This document shows positions 38,692-46,883 of a stretch of 57,330 nt of DNA, piece after piece; position 1 is the first letter of the stretch; each line of letters starts with the position of its first letter. Under the pieces are notes generated by a model. The model had not been told where the DNA came from. It saw only the letters and a list, made by a program, of their open reading frames with translations, and did no database searches. Source of the DNA: Paramagnetospirillum caucaseum (GTDB taxonomy: Bacteria > Pseudomonadota > Alphaproteobacteria > Rhodospirillales > Magnetospirillaceae); the NCBI RefSeq assembly GCF_000342045.1, contig NZ_AONQ01000026.1, positions 1-57,330 of the forward strand. Direction: 5' to 3'. A program made the position numbers and the translations under genes.

Positions 38692-38776
38692 TGGTGCGGG
38701 CGAAGGGACTTGAACCCCCATGGCTTGCGCCGCTGGAACCTAAATCCAGTGTGTCTACCAATTCCACCACGCCCGC
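38692..38776 (-). tRNA. tRNA-Leu (TAG)
   Basis: An 85-nt type II tRNA on the minus strand. Acceptor GCGGGCG pairs with CGCCCGC, the anticodon stem CTGGA/TCCAG encloses TTTAGGT with anticodon TAG, a long variable arm follows, and the T-arm has GGTTCAAGT. CCA is encoded (38692-38694). It lies 87 bases upstream of tig on the same strand, so the two may share a transcript. Leftward TATAGA at about 38855 is a possible -10 box. Confidence 0.95.
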
Positions 38777-38964
38777 TTTTCGACCGTGCACGCCGGCGAA
38801 CCCACGCGCGCAAACATGCGCACCCTGGGGCCGCCCCGTCGGGAGGGTCCTGTCTATAGCATGTTCGTTTCCAGGGAAACAGGGAAAAGCCGCATGGCCG
38901 TCCGAGGGAACTTTTGCCCCATGACTTCACGAATGGCAATTGTGGCGCCATGGTCTAATTCGAT

Positions 38965-38993
38965 TTGAAACGACTCCAGTACTGGCCCATACT
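38965..38993 (+). promoter_or_regulatory. Promoter of the globin-coupled chemoreceptor
   Basis: Rightward -35 TTGAAA (38965-38970), 17-base spacer and -10 CATACT (38988-38993), giving a start near 39000, about 29 bases before the ATG. It lies in the 252-base gene-free interval between tRNA-Leu and this gene. Confidence 0.55.
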
Positions 38994-39028
38994 CGGCGCC
39001 GACATACTATTGGGGATCAGGTGGCAAA

Positions 39029-40360
39029 ATGGATCTCGACCGCACCTCAAGCATCGCCTTCCTGCAGATCGACGAAGACACCAAGCGCGCATTGCGTGAA
39101 TTCCGCGATATCCTTGCCCGCCATATCGACGGGATTCTCGAAACCTTCTACCGCCATGTCAGCAACAATCCGGCGACGGCGAAGATGTTCGCCACTCCCG
39201 AGCGGATGGCCCATGCGCGGGCCATGCAGAAGAAGCATTGGATGGAAAGCGTGTTCCTCGGCCAGTTCGACGACCGCTACTTCGCCCAGGTCACCGAGAT
39301 CGGCAAGGTCCACCAGCGCATCGGCCTGGAGCCCAAGTGGTACACCGCCGGCTATTGCTTCGTGCTGAACATGGTCACCGGGGTGGCGGTCGAGCACTAC
39401 CGCAAGGACCCGCGCCGCCTGACCCAGGTGCTGAACGCCGTCAACAAGGCGGCCTTCCTCGACATGGACCTGGCCACCTCGGTCTATATCGAGACCAATA
39501 CCGCCGCCATCATCGCCCGCGAGCTGGGCGCCAAGGCCGACGTCTTCGAGCGTGAGGTCAAGGGCCTGGTGGCCTCGGTGGCGTCGTCGGCCGGCCAGAT
39601 GGAGACCACCGCCAAGTCCATGACCGCCACCGCCGAGGAAACCTCGCGCCAGTCCACCACCGTGGCGGCGGCGGCCGAGGAAGCCACCGTCAACATCCAG
39701 ACCGTGGCGGCGGCGGCCGAGGAGCTTTCCGCCTCCATCACCGAGATCAGCCGGCAGGTGGCCCAGTCGGCCCAGATCGCCGCCAACGCCATGGTCGAGG
39801 CCGACCGCACCAACCAGATGGTGCAGAGCCTGGCCGAGGCGGCCAGCAAGATCGGCCAGGTGGTCAAGCTGATCAACGACATCGCCTCGCAGACCAACCT
39901 GCTGGCCTTGAACGCCACCATCGAGGCGGCCAGGGCCGGCGATGCCGGCAAGGGCTTCGCCGTGGTGGCCAACGAGGTGAAGAGCCTGGCCAACCAGACC
40001 GGCAAGGCCACCGAGGAGATCGCCGCCCAGATCTCAGCGGTGCAATCGGCCACCCGCGACGCGGTGACCGCCATCGGCGGCATCGCCACCACCATCGGCC
40101 AGATCAACCACATCTCGGGGTCCATCGCCGCGGCGGTGGAGGAACAGGGCGCCGCCACCGGCGAAATCGCCCGCAACGTCCAGCAGGCGGCCCAGGGCAC
40201 CTCGGAAGTCACCGAGACCATCACCCGGGTCAACACCGCCGCCGCCGAAACCGGTACGGCCGCCCGTCTGGTCCTGGACGCCGCCTCGACCCTGTCGCGC
40301 GATTCCACCCAGCTGGAGACCCAGGTGGACCGCTTTGTCTCGCAGATCAGGGCCGGTTGA
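39029..40360 (+). CDS. Globin-coupled chemotaxis transducer (HemAT-like aerotaxis receptor)
   Basis: A 443-residue soluble receptor with no membrane helix. Residues 1-160 form a protoglobin domain: [17 protein letters not shown] closely follows the HemAT haem-binding F-helix region and supplies proximal His95, and Tyr41 (TFYRHV) matches the distal B10 tyrosine that contacts bound O2. Residues 180-443 are an MCP signalling coiled coil with [35 protein letters not shown] at the CheA/CheW tip. No C-terminal pentapeptide is seen. It should sense O2 in the cytoplasm and signal to the flagellar motor. It has its own promoter and ends in a hairpin facing the next gene. Confidence 0.92.
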   Translation: MDLDRTSSIAFLQIDEDTKRALREFRDILARHIDGILETFYRHVSNNPATAKMFATPERMAHARAMQKKHWMESVFLGQFDDRYFAQVTEIGKVHQRIGLEPKWYTAGYCFVLNMVTGVAVEHYRKDPRRLTQVLNAVNKAAFLDMDLATSVYIETNTAAIIARELGAKADVFEREVKGLVASVASSAGQMETTAKSMTATAEETSRQSTTVAAAAEEATVNIQTVAAAAEELSASITEISRQVAQSAQIAANAMVEADRTNQMVQSLAEAASKIGQVVKLINDIASQTNLLALNATIEAARAGDAGKGFAVVANEVKSLANQTGKATEEIAAQISAVQSATRDAVTAIGGIATTIGQINHISGSIAAAVEEQGAATGEIARNVQQAAQGTSEVTETITRVNTAAAETGTAARLVLDAASTLSRDSTQLETQVDRFVSQIRAG

Positions 40361-40368
40361 CAAACATC

Positions 40369-40393
40369 AGGGGGAGCCTATTGCGCTCCCCCT
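40369..40393. terminator. Hairpin between convergent genes
   Basis: Arms AGGGGGAGC (40369-40377) and GCTCCCCCT (40385-40393) with a 7-base loop, lying between the stops of the chemoreceptor and the malonyl-CoA decarboxylase gene. Neither side has a good T-run, so its strength as an intrinsic terminator is uncertain; it could serve both strands. Confidence 0.55.
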
Positions 40394-40396
40394 CCC

Positions 40397-41812
40397 CTAT
40401 CCCTTCGCCAGCGCCTTGACCCGTCCCGACGCCGCCACCTTGCCGCTGGCCGAATAGGCCTCGTGGTTGGCGTCGATGTCGCCCAAGTCATAGAGATAGT
40501 TGACCATCAGCCCCGCCGACTGGTTGAGGCCGTTGGCCGACATGTCGGCCATCCAGTTGATCCGTTCGACCCGCGCTCCGTTCGACAGGTGGAAATGGGC
40601 CACCGGGTCGAGCGCCGCCACGCCGTCGGGACGCTTCTCGCGGGTCAGGTAGCGAGCGGCCAGACGGGTCAGCGGCCCCTCCAGCGCCTCGGCCAGCAGC
40701 GGCTCCGCCGTCCAGTCGGGCTCGGCCAGCAGGGCCTTGAGGCTGCCCTTGGCCCCCATGCCGCCCACCCGGGTCAGGGCCTTGTGCTCGGCCGGCGTCA
40801 GCAGCCCCGGCTCGCCCTCGGTCAGACGGCCCTCCAGCCAGCGGCGGAAGCCGGGGATGGGCGACAGGGTGGCGAAGGCCCTGATCTGCTTGAACTCGCG
40901 CGACAGGTCGTCCACCACCCGCTTGATCAGGAAGTTGCCGAAACTGATCCCCGCCAGGCCGCGCTGGGCGTTGTTGATGGAATAGAAGATGGCGGTGTCG
41001 GCCTTGTCGACGTCGCCCAGCGGCGCGGTGGGGTCCAGCAGGTCCTGGACGTTGCCGGCCATGTCCCGGACCAGGGCCACCTCGACGAAGATCAGCGGCT
41101 CGTCGCGCATGCGCGGATGGAAGAAGGCATAGAGCCGCCGGTCGGAATCCAGGCGGTTCTTGAGATCGGCCCAGCCCTGGATGGCGTGCACCGCCTCGTA
41201 TTCCATGATCTTTTCCAGCACGGCGGCCGGCGAGCGCCAGGTGATGCGCTCCAGCACCAGGAAACCCACGTCGAACCACGAGGCCAGCAGCCCCTTCAGA
41301 TCGGCCTCCAGCGGCCCCAGGCCGGGATGCTCGCGGCTCAGGCCCATCAGCTCGGCCCGCATGTCCACCAGGAACTTGACGCCCTCGGGCAGGGCGTTGA
41401 ACTGGGTCAGCAGCTTTACCCGCGGCGGTTCCAGCGCCTGGCGCAGCTCCATCTCGGCGCGGCTGCGGGCCGCGTCGCCCTCCGCCGAGGCCAGGGCCAC
41501 CGCCGCCGCGTCCACCGCGCCGCGATCCGGCCCGAACCCGCCGGCCAGCAAGTCCAGGAAGCGCACCCGCCCCTCGGCCGACAGCGACAGATAGGCGCGG
41601 CCGAGAGCCGCCGCCCGGGCGCGGGCCGACACCTCGCCGCCCTTGGCCGACAGGCAGGCCTCCATCTGGGCGCGCAGCCGCTCCAGGTCGGAAGCGGGCA
41701 GGCCGGGCGCCAGGGCCGGCACCTTGCCCGCCCCGTCCGATCCGGCGATGTCGCGCCATACTCCCTTCAGCCGGGACAGCAGGGTGGCGGCCGTGGTCTG
41801 GACTTCATTCAT
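40397..41812 (-). CDS. Malonyl-CoA decarboxylase
   Basis: A 471-residue enzyme that converts malonyl-CoA to acetyl-CoA and CO2. The MCD family is clear from VHAIQGWADLKNRLDSDRR, FFHPRMRDEPLIFVEVAL, DTAIFYSINNAQRGLAG followed by ISFGNFLIK, and FATLSPIPGFRRWL. The C-terminal acetyltransferase-like part has VAHFHLSNGARVERINW, which includes the conserved His, and ends in YLYDLGDIDANHEAY. The N-terminal helical domain spans about 1-140. No malonate carrier or malonyl-CoA synthetase gene is adjacent, so its role in malonate use or fatty-acid control is open. It overlaps nnr by 4 bases. Confidence 0.92.
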   Translation of the reverse strand: MNEVQTTAATLLSRLKGVWRDIAGSDGAGKVPALAPGLPASDLERLRAQMEACLSAKGGEVSARARAAALGRAYLSLSAEGRVRFLDLLAGGFGPDRGAVDAAAVALASAEGDAARSRAEMELRQALEPPRVKLLTQFNALPEGVKFLVDMRAELMGLSREHPGLGPLEADLKGLLASWFDVGFLVLERITWRSPAAVLEKIMEYEAVHAIQGWADLKNRLDSDRRLYAFFHPRMRDEPLIFVEVALVRDMAGNVQDLLDPTAPLGDVDKADTAIFYSINNAQRGLAGISFGNFLIKRVVDDLSREFKQIRAFATLSPIPGFRRWLEGRLTEGEPGLLTPAEHKALTRVGGMGAKGSLKALLAEPDWTAEPLLAEALEGPLTRLAARYLTREKRPDGVAALDPVAHFHLSNGARVERINWMADMSANGLNQSAGLMVNYLYDLGDIDANHEAYSASGKVAASGRVKALAKG

Positions 41813-43257
41813 GGGCGTCTCCCCATCTCGGCCAGGATTGCAGGAAGCGCCTCGGGCAGATCCTCGGCGATCAGTCCGGGGCCGATGATGGTTGCCGCCC
41901 GCCCGTGCAGCCAGGCGGCGGCCGAGGCCGCCTGGAAGGGCTCCATCCCTTGGGCCAGCAGCCCGGCGATCAGCCCGGCCAGCACGTCGCCCGAGCCGGC
42001 GGTGGCCAGGGTGGGCGGCGCGTCGGTGGTGATGGCGGCCCGCCCGTCGGGATGGGCCACCACGGTGTCCGGCCCCTTGAGCAGCACCACCGCCCCCGAA
42101 ACCCGCGCGGCGTGCCGCGCCCGCTCCAGCCGGCTGCCCGCCACCGCGCCGAACAGCCGGCGGAACTCGCCGTCATGGGGGGTGAGCACCACCCGGTCCG
42201 ACAGATGCCGGAACAGATCGTCGCCCCGCCCCTCGAAGCTGGTCAGGGCGTCGGCGTCCAGCACGCAGGCACGCCCGGTGGCCAGGGCGGCCAGCACCTT
42301 GCCCGCCAGGACCTCGCCCACCCCGCCGCCCGGCCCCAGCAGCAGGGCGTTGCGCCGTCCGTCGGCCAGCAGGGCCGCGAAGGGTTCGGACGGAACCACC
42401 AGCAGGCCGGGGTCGCCGGCGCGGTAGATGCCCAGCGCCTCGGGCGGCGCCGCCACGGTGACCAGCCCGGCCCCGGCCCGGCGGGCGGCGCGGGCCGCCA
42501 GCCGGGCGGCGCCGGTCATCTCCGCCCCGCCCAGGATCAGGGCATGGCCACGGGAATACTTGTACCCGCCGGGCTCGATGCCGGGCAGCGCCCAGGCCCC
42601 CGGCCCGTTGCGGCGGAGGCTGGGGGCGATGTCGTCCAGCACCGAATCGGGAATGCCGATGTCGGCCACCACCAGTTCGCCGCATTTGAGCCGCCCGGGC
42701 AGCAGGCAATGACCGGGCTTGGGGCGGAAGAAGGTCACGGTGGCGACGCAGTCCGGCGCAAGGCCCTGCACCGCGCCGCTGTCGCCGTGCACGCCGGAGG
42801 GAACATCGACGGCCACCACCGGCAGGTTGCGCCGGGCGATTTCCACGATCACCGCGCGGGCGGCGCCCTCCGGCGGCCGGGACAGGCCGGCGCCGAACAG
42901 GGCGTCGATCACCCCCACGCAGCCGTCGAGGAGGGCGGGGCCCAGGGGCTCGACCGGCCCGGTCCACCGCCCGGCCATGCGGGCGGCATCGCCTCCGAGG
43001 ACGTCCACCCCACCCAGCAGGCCGAGACGCACCGCCCAGCCCTGGCGGCGCAGCAGCCGCGCCGCCACGAAGCCGTCGCCGCCGTTGTTGCCCGGACCGC
43101 ACAGGATGGCGATGCGGCCCCGCGGCAGCAGGCGCCGCGCCGTGGCGGCCACCGCCCGGCCGGCGGCCTCCATCAGCCGCTCGCCCCCGATTCCGGCCGC
43201 CATGGCGAGGCGGTCGGCCCGGTACATCTGCTCGACACTGAGGATTTCGTCGTTCAT
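41809..43257 (-). CDS. nnr: Bifunctional NAD(P)HX epimerase/dehydratase (Nnr)
   Basis: A 482-residue repair enzyme that restores NADH and NADPH damaged by hydration. The N-terminal YjeF-type epimerase (about 1-210) has ILCGPGNNGGDGFVAARLL and VIDALFGAGLSRP. The C-terminal ribokinase-like dehydratase (about 225-480) has YSRGHALILGG, LTPHDGEFRRLFG and the nucleotide-binding loop TLATAGSGDVLAGLIAGLLAQG. I start at ATG 43257 (MNDEILSVEQMYRADRLAM); the longer upstream frame has no family similarity. It overlaps the malonyl-CoA decarboxylase gene (ATGA); no obvious pathway link is known. Confidence 0.94.
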   Translation of the reverse strand: MNDEILSVEQMYRADRLAMAAGIGGERLMEAAGRAVAATARRLLPRGRIAILCGPGNNGGDGFVAARLLRRQGWAVRLGLLGGVDVLGGDAARMAGRWTGPVEPLGPALLDGCVGVIDALFGAGLSRPPEGAARAVIVEIARRNLPVVAVDVPSGVHGDSGAVQGLAPDCVATVTFFRPKPGHCLLPGRLKCGELVVADIGIPDSVLDDIAPSLRRNGPGAWALPGIEPGGYKYSRGHALILGGAEMTGAARLAARAARRAGAGLVTVAAPPEALGIYRAGDPGLLVVPSEPFAALLADGRRNALLLGPGGGVGEVLAGKVLAALATGRACVLDADALTSFEGRGDDLFRHLSDRVVLTPHDGEFRRLFGAVAGSRLERARHAARVSGAVVLLKGPDTVVAHPDGRAAITTDAPPTLATAGSGDVLAGLIAGLLAQGMEPFQAASAAAWLHGRAATIIGPGLIAEDLPEALPAILAEMGRRP

Positions 43258-43339
43258 TCCACAAGGGTAATGCGCAACTGCCCATTTGCCAACGCGGAGC
43301 GGCTGGATTAAGTGTTCAGGGCTCGCAGGGAGGACGCAA

Positions 43340-44605
43340 GTGAAGGTCGTCGTCATCGGGGCCGGGGTGGTCGGCACCGCCAGCGCCTGGTATCTCGCCA
43401 AGGCCGGTCACGAGGTGACCGTGGTCGACCGGCGCGAGGGCGCCGGGCTGGAAACCAGCTTCGCCAACGGCGGCCAGATCTCGCCCTGCCATGCCGAGCC
43501 GTGGGCCAACCCCTCCGTCCTGCCCAAGGTGCTGAAATGGCTGGGCCGCGAGGACGCCCCGCTGCTGTTCCGCTGGAACCGCTGGGACCCGGCGCTGTGG
43601 GCCTGGGGGCTGCGCTTCCTGGCCAACTGTCCCCGTTCGCACGCCGAGATCAACACCGAACGCACCCTGCGGGTCGCCCTTTACTCCCGCGCCTGCCTGG
43701 GCGAATTGCGGGCCGAGACCGGCATCGACTACGACCAGCAGGTCCGGGGCATCCTCCACGTCTACCGCGACGGCGCCGAGTTCGAGCACGCCTGCCGCGC
43801 CGCCGAGGTGATGATCCGCCACGGGCTGCGCCGCCAGCCCAGGACTCCCGACGAATGCGTGACCATCGAGCCCGCCCTGGCCGCCGTGCGGGGGGAACTG
43901 GCCGGCGGCATCCACACCCCCGACGACGAAAGCGGCGACGCCCACAAGTTCACCCGCGGGCTGGCGGCGCTGGCCGAGGCCAGGGGCGTCGAGTTCCGCT
44001 GGTCCGTGCCGATCGAGGGGCTGGTCCGCGACGGCGACCGGGTGAGCGGCCTCGCCACGGCCCAGGGGCTCATCGCCGGCGATTCCTACGTCCTGGCCGC
44101 CGGCTGCGACAGCCCGCTGTTGGCCCGCCCCCTGGGACTCAGGCTGCCCATCGTCCCGGCCAAGGGCTATTCGGTGACCGTGCCGGTGGCCAACCATGCC
44201 GGCGCCCCCTTCGTCTCCATCACCGACGACGAGCACAAGATGGTCTATTCCCGCCTGGGCGACCGCCTGCGCGCCGCCGGCACCGCCGAGATGACCGGCT
44301 ACGACCGCTCGCTCAACCCGGTCCGCGCCCGCCTGATCCTCGACAACGCCCGCCGGCTGTTCCCCGACGGCGGCGATTTCGAACGGGCCGAACCCTGGGC
44401 CGGCCTGCGCCCGGTCACCCCGGACAGCGTGCCGCTGCTGGGCGCCACGCCGTTCCGCAACCTGTGGCTGAACACCGGGCACGGCACCCTGGGCTGGACC
44501 ATGTCCTGCGGTTCGGGCCGGGTCATCGCCGACCTTGTGTCGGGGCTGCAACCCGACATCGGTATGGATGGGCTGGGCATGGAACGGTTCGCATCCTATT
44601 TCTAA
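43340..44605 (+). CDS. dadA: D-amino-acid dehydrogenase (FAD, DadA type)
   Basis: A 421-residue FAD oxidoreductase that oxidises D-amino acids such as D-alanine and passes electrons to the membrane chain. The N-terminus KVVVIGAGVVGTASAWYLAKAGHEVTVVDRR is the Rossmann FAD-binding fold (GxGxxG at 7-12), followed by the DadA signature ETSFANGGQISPCHAEPWANP. Near the C-terminus, WAGLRPVTPDSVPLLG and NTGHGTLGWTMSCGSG complete the FAD site. It starts at GTG 43340 with GGGAGGA upstream. No alanine racemase gene (dadX) is adjacent, so the natural substrate is not fixed. Confidence 0.9.
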   Translation: MKVVVIGAGVVGTASAWYLAKAGHEVTVVDRREGAGLETSFANGGQISPCHAEPWANPSVLPKVLKWLGREDAPLLFRWNRWDPALWAWGLRFLANCPRSHAEINTERTLRVALYSRACLGELRAETGIDYDQQVRGILHVYRDGAEFEHACRAAEVMIRHGLRRQPRTPDECVTIEPALAAVRGELAGGIHTPDDESGDAHKFTRGLAALAEARGVEFRWSVPIEGLVRDGDRVSGLATAQGLIAGDSYVLAAGCDSPLLARPLGLRLPIVPAKGYSVTVPVANHAGAPFVSITDDEHKMVYSRLGDRLRAAGTAEMTGYDRSLNPVRARLILDNARRLFPDGGDFERAEPWAGLRPVTPDSVPLLGATPFRNLWLNTGHGTLGWTMSCGSGRVIADLVSGLQPDIGMDGLGMERFASYF

Positions 44606-44644
44606 CCCAGGGCATGGGCGTGACCGTCACGCTCGGAGGCAGTG

Positions 44645-45082
44645 ATGTTGGTGTGGCGCGAGGCGATGAGTACCGGGCATGCCGAGATCGACAAGGCCCA
44701 GAAGCAGTTCATCGCCCATATCAACCAGTTCGAGACCGCGCTCCGCCAGTCGGGGCCAGACACCGCCATCGGACTGTTCCTGACCGGCCTCTACGATCAG
44801 GCCGCCATCAATTTCAGCCGCGAGGAAAAGGTCCAGCGCGAATCCTCGTTCCCCTTCCTCGACGCCCATCACCGTGAACACCGCGTGCTGCTCGACCGGC
44901 TGGCCGGCATCCAGAACCAGTATCAGGCCATGCCCCACAAGGCCGATCACGGGCAGCTGCTCCAGGACCTGGCCGGGCTGATCAAGGACTGGGTGTCGCA
45001 CCACATGGTCCAGAGCGACGTCATGCTGCGCCGCTACATGCCACACCATCCGCCGCACCAGCCGGCCCGGGCTCGCCCGTGA
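44645..45082 (+). CDS. Hemerythrin-like protein with an altered metal site
   Basis: A 145-residue bacteriohemerythrin-fold protein. WREAMSTGHAEIDKAQKQF, AINFSREEKV, FPFLDAHHREHRVL and DWVSHHMVQSDVMLRRY align with the four metal-binding helices. The two His residues that belong only to one iron in canonical proteins are replaced: Gln19 in IDKAQ (normally DxQH) and Asn56 in INFSREE (normally HFxxEE). The three His of the other iron (AHHREH, SHHM) and the bridging Glu and Asp remain. It may therefore hold one metal or act as a sensor. ATG 44645 is set by GGAGG five bases upstream. A histidine kinase gene follows after 43 bases. Confidence 0.85.
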   Translation: MLVWREAMSTGHAEIDKAQKQFIAHINQFETALRQSGPDTAIGLFLTGLYDQAAINFSREEKVQRESSFPFLDAHHREHRVLLDRLAGIQNQYQAMPHKADHGQLLQDLAGLIKDWVSHHMVQSDVMLRRYMPHHPPHQPARARP

Positions 45083-45125
45083 CAGGGGAAGAATTCCGCG
45101 ATAAGCTCAGGCCCCCGCCACGTCC

Positions 45126-46883
45126 GTGGCGTCACCCCCCGCCATCGCCACAGGCAGACCATCGTTGTTCCAGATCTTCCGCGGCAATCACGAGGCAGGG
45201 CAGGCCGAGGGGGAAAAGCCTCGCGGCATAAGGTTGCGCCCGGTGGGAATCGTCGTCGCCACCCTGGCGGCGATCGGCGCCTATACCGGCGTGATCCTCA
45301 ACAATATCAGTGAACTGGAGCGCGAGCGCCACGACTTCGCCGAATTGCAGGCGCGCAAGATCCTGCTGTCCTTCGAGACCCACACCATTCGCCTGTTCGA
45401 CCTGGCCGACCTTTACCTGCGCTCGGCCCGCCACTTCGTCGAACAGGAAGGCGGCGATCATCTCGGCCGCTTCCTCGACCGGATCGCGCCGCCCCGGTCG
45501 GGGCTCTATTCCAGCACCCTGACCGTCCTCGACCGGCGCGGGCGGGTGACGTTCAGCAGCAATCCCGCCCTGATCCGGGGCGCCGATCTGTCCGACCAGC
45601 CGGTGTTCCTCCACTTCCGCAATGCCGCCCGCGATGATCTCCTGATCGGCGCGGCCAATCACAGCACGGTGGGCGACCAGCAATACTTCCACGTGGCCCG
45701 GCCGCTGCTGAACGGCAAGGAACTGGCCGGAATCGTCATGCTCGACGTCCATTCCAGCCAGATCGCCGCCTTCTACCGGGACATGACCCTGGGACCGAAC
45801 TCGTCCGCCGCCATCTTCAGCCTGGACCGCAAGCTGATCGCCCGCCAGCCGCCACCGGTGGCCGACGCGGCCCCCATGGGGTCGCTGCAGATCTGGAGCG
45901 ACGCCGAGGCCCGGGCGGAAGGCCGGTTCCGCAAGCGCTCGCTGCTGGACGGCGTCGAGCGCACCTTCCTGTACAAGCGCCTGGCCGATCACCCCCTGGT
46001 GGTGGTGATCGGTTTCGCCGATTCCGACCTTGCCGCCGGGCTGGATGGCGCCAAGCGCTCCGAGATCGTCGAAACCACCCTGTTCACCCTGACCGCCCTG
46101 GCCTTCGCCTTTCTCGTGCTGGTGATGGAGGGGCGCAACCGCCGCCTGGCCGAGGCCGAGCGGGCCAGCCGCGCCACCGCCGAACTGCTGGAACGCTCCA
46201 ATGCCGACCTGGAGCGTTTCGCCTATGTGGCGTCCCACGACCTGAAGACGCCGCTGCGGGTCATCACCGGCTATGCCCAGATGCTGGACCGCCGCTACCG
46301 CGACAAGCTGGACGAGGAGGCCAACGAGTACATTGCCTTCCTCACCGCCGGCACCAAGCGCATGTACCGGCTGATCACCGACCTGCTGCACTACTCGCGC
46401 ATCAACAGCCAGGCCAAGCCGCTGCAGCCGGTTTCGGCGGCGCGCGCCGCCGACATCGCCGTCAGCAATCTCAAGGCGGTGATCGAGGAAAGCGGCGCCA
46501 CCGTCACGGTCGGCGGCCTGCCGACCATCCTGGCCGACGAGAGCCAGCTGTCCAGCCTGTTCCAGAACCTGCTGGGCAACGCGATCAAATACCGCCACCC
46601 CGAGCGCAAGCCGGATATCCGCATCGAGGCGGTCCGGCTGTCCGGCACCATCTGGCGCATGGCGGTCAAGGACAACGGCATCGGCCTCGAGCCCGAGCAT
46701 TTCGAGCGCATCTTCGTCATCTTCCAGCGCCTGCACGCCGATTCCGCCTATGAGGGCACCGGCATCGGCCTGGCGCTCTGCCAGCGCATCGTCACCCGCC
46801 TGGGCGGCCGCATCTGGGTCGAATCCAAGCCGGGCGAAGGCTCCACCTTCTTCTTCACCGCCCGCGACGCCAGCGGGGATTAA
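45126..46883 (+). CDS. Transmembrane sensor histidine kinase with extracytoplasmic sensor
   Basis: A 585-residue kinase. TM1 is at about 40-59 (VGIVVATLAAIGAYTGVIL) and TM2 at about 317-336 (TTLFTLTALAFAFLVLVM); the roughly 255 residues between form a PDC/Cache-like sensor. A short coiled coil leads to HisKA with phospho-acceptor His371 (YVASHDLKTPLRVI), then HATPase_c with N-box LLGNAIKYRHPE, DNGIGLEPEHFERIF and GTGIGLALC. The catalytic part is of the bacteriophytochrome-like class. No response regulator is adjacent. The GTG start lacks a clear ribosome-binding site; a TTG at 45165 is an alternative. It may share a transcript with the hemerythrin gene. Confidence 0.88.
   Translation: MASPPAIATGRPSLFQIFRGNHEAGQAEGEKPRGIRLRPVGIVVATLAAIGAYTGVILNNISELERERHDFAELQARKILLSFETHTIRLFDLADLYLRSARHFVEQEGGDHLGRFLDRIAPPRSGLYSSTLTVLDRRGRVTFSSNPALIRGADLSDQPVFLHFRNAARDDLLIGAANHSTVGDQQYFHVARPLLNGKELAGIVMLDVHSSQIAAFYRDMTLGPNSSAAIFSLDRKLIARQPPPVADAAPMGSLQIWSDAEARAEGRFRKRSLLDGVERTFLYKRLADHPLVVVIGFADSDLAAGLDGAKRSEIVETTLFTLTALAFAFLVLVMEGRNRRLAEAERASRATAELLERSNADLERFAYVASHDLKTPLRVITGYAQMLDRRYRDKLDEEANEYIAFLTAGTKRMYRLITDLLHYSRINSQAKPLQPVSAARAADIAVSNLKAVIEESGATVTVGGLPTILADESQLSSLFQNLLGNAIKYRHPERKPDIRIEAVRLSGTIWRMAVKDNGIGLEPEHFERIFVIFQRLHADSAYEGTGIGLALCQRIVTRLGGRIWVESKPGEGSTFFFTARDASGD

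Noticed and set aside
38605-38951. Minus-strand frames with GVVELVDTLDLGSSGASHGG and an extended trigger-factor start
   Set aside because: The first is translated tRNA-Leu; the second reads through the tRNA spacer. The trigger factor family starts at MQVTEINAEG (38604).
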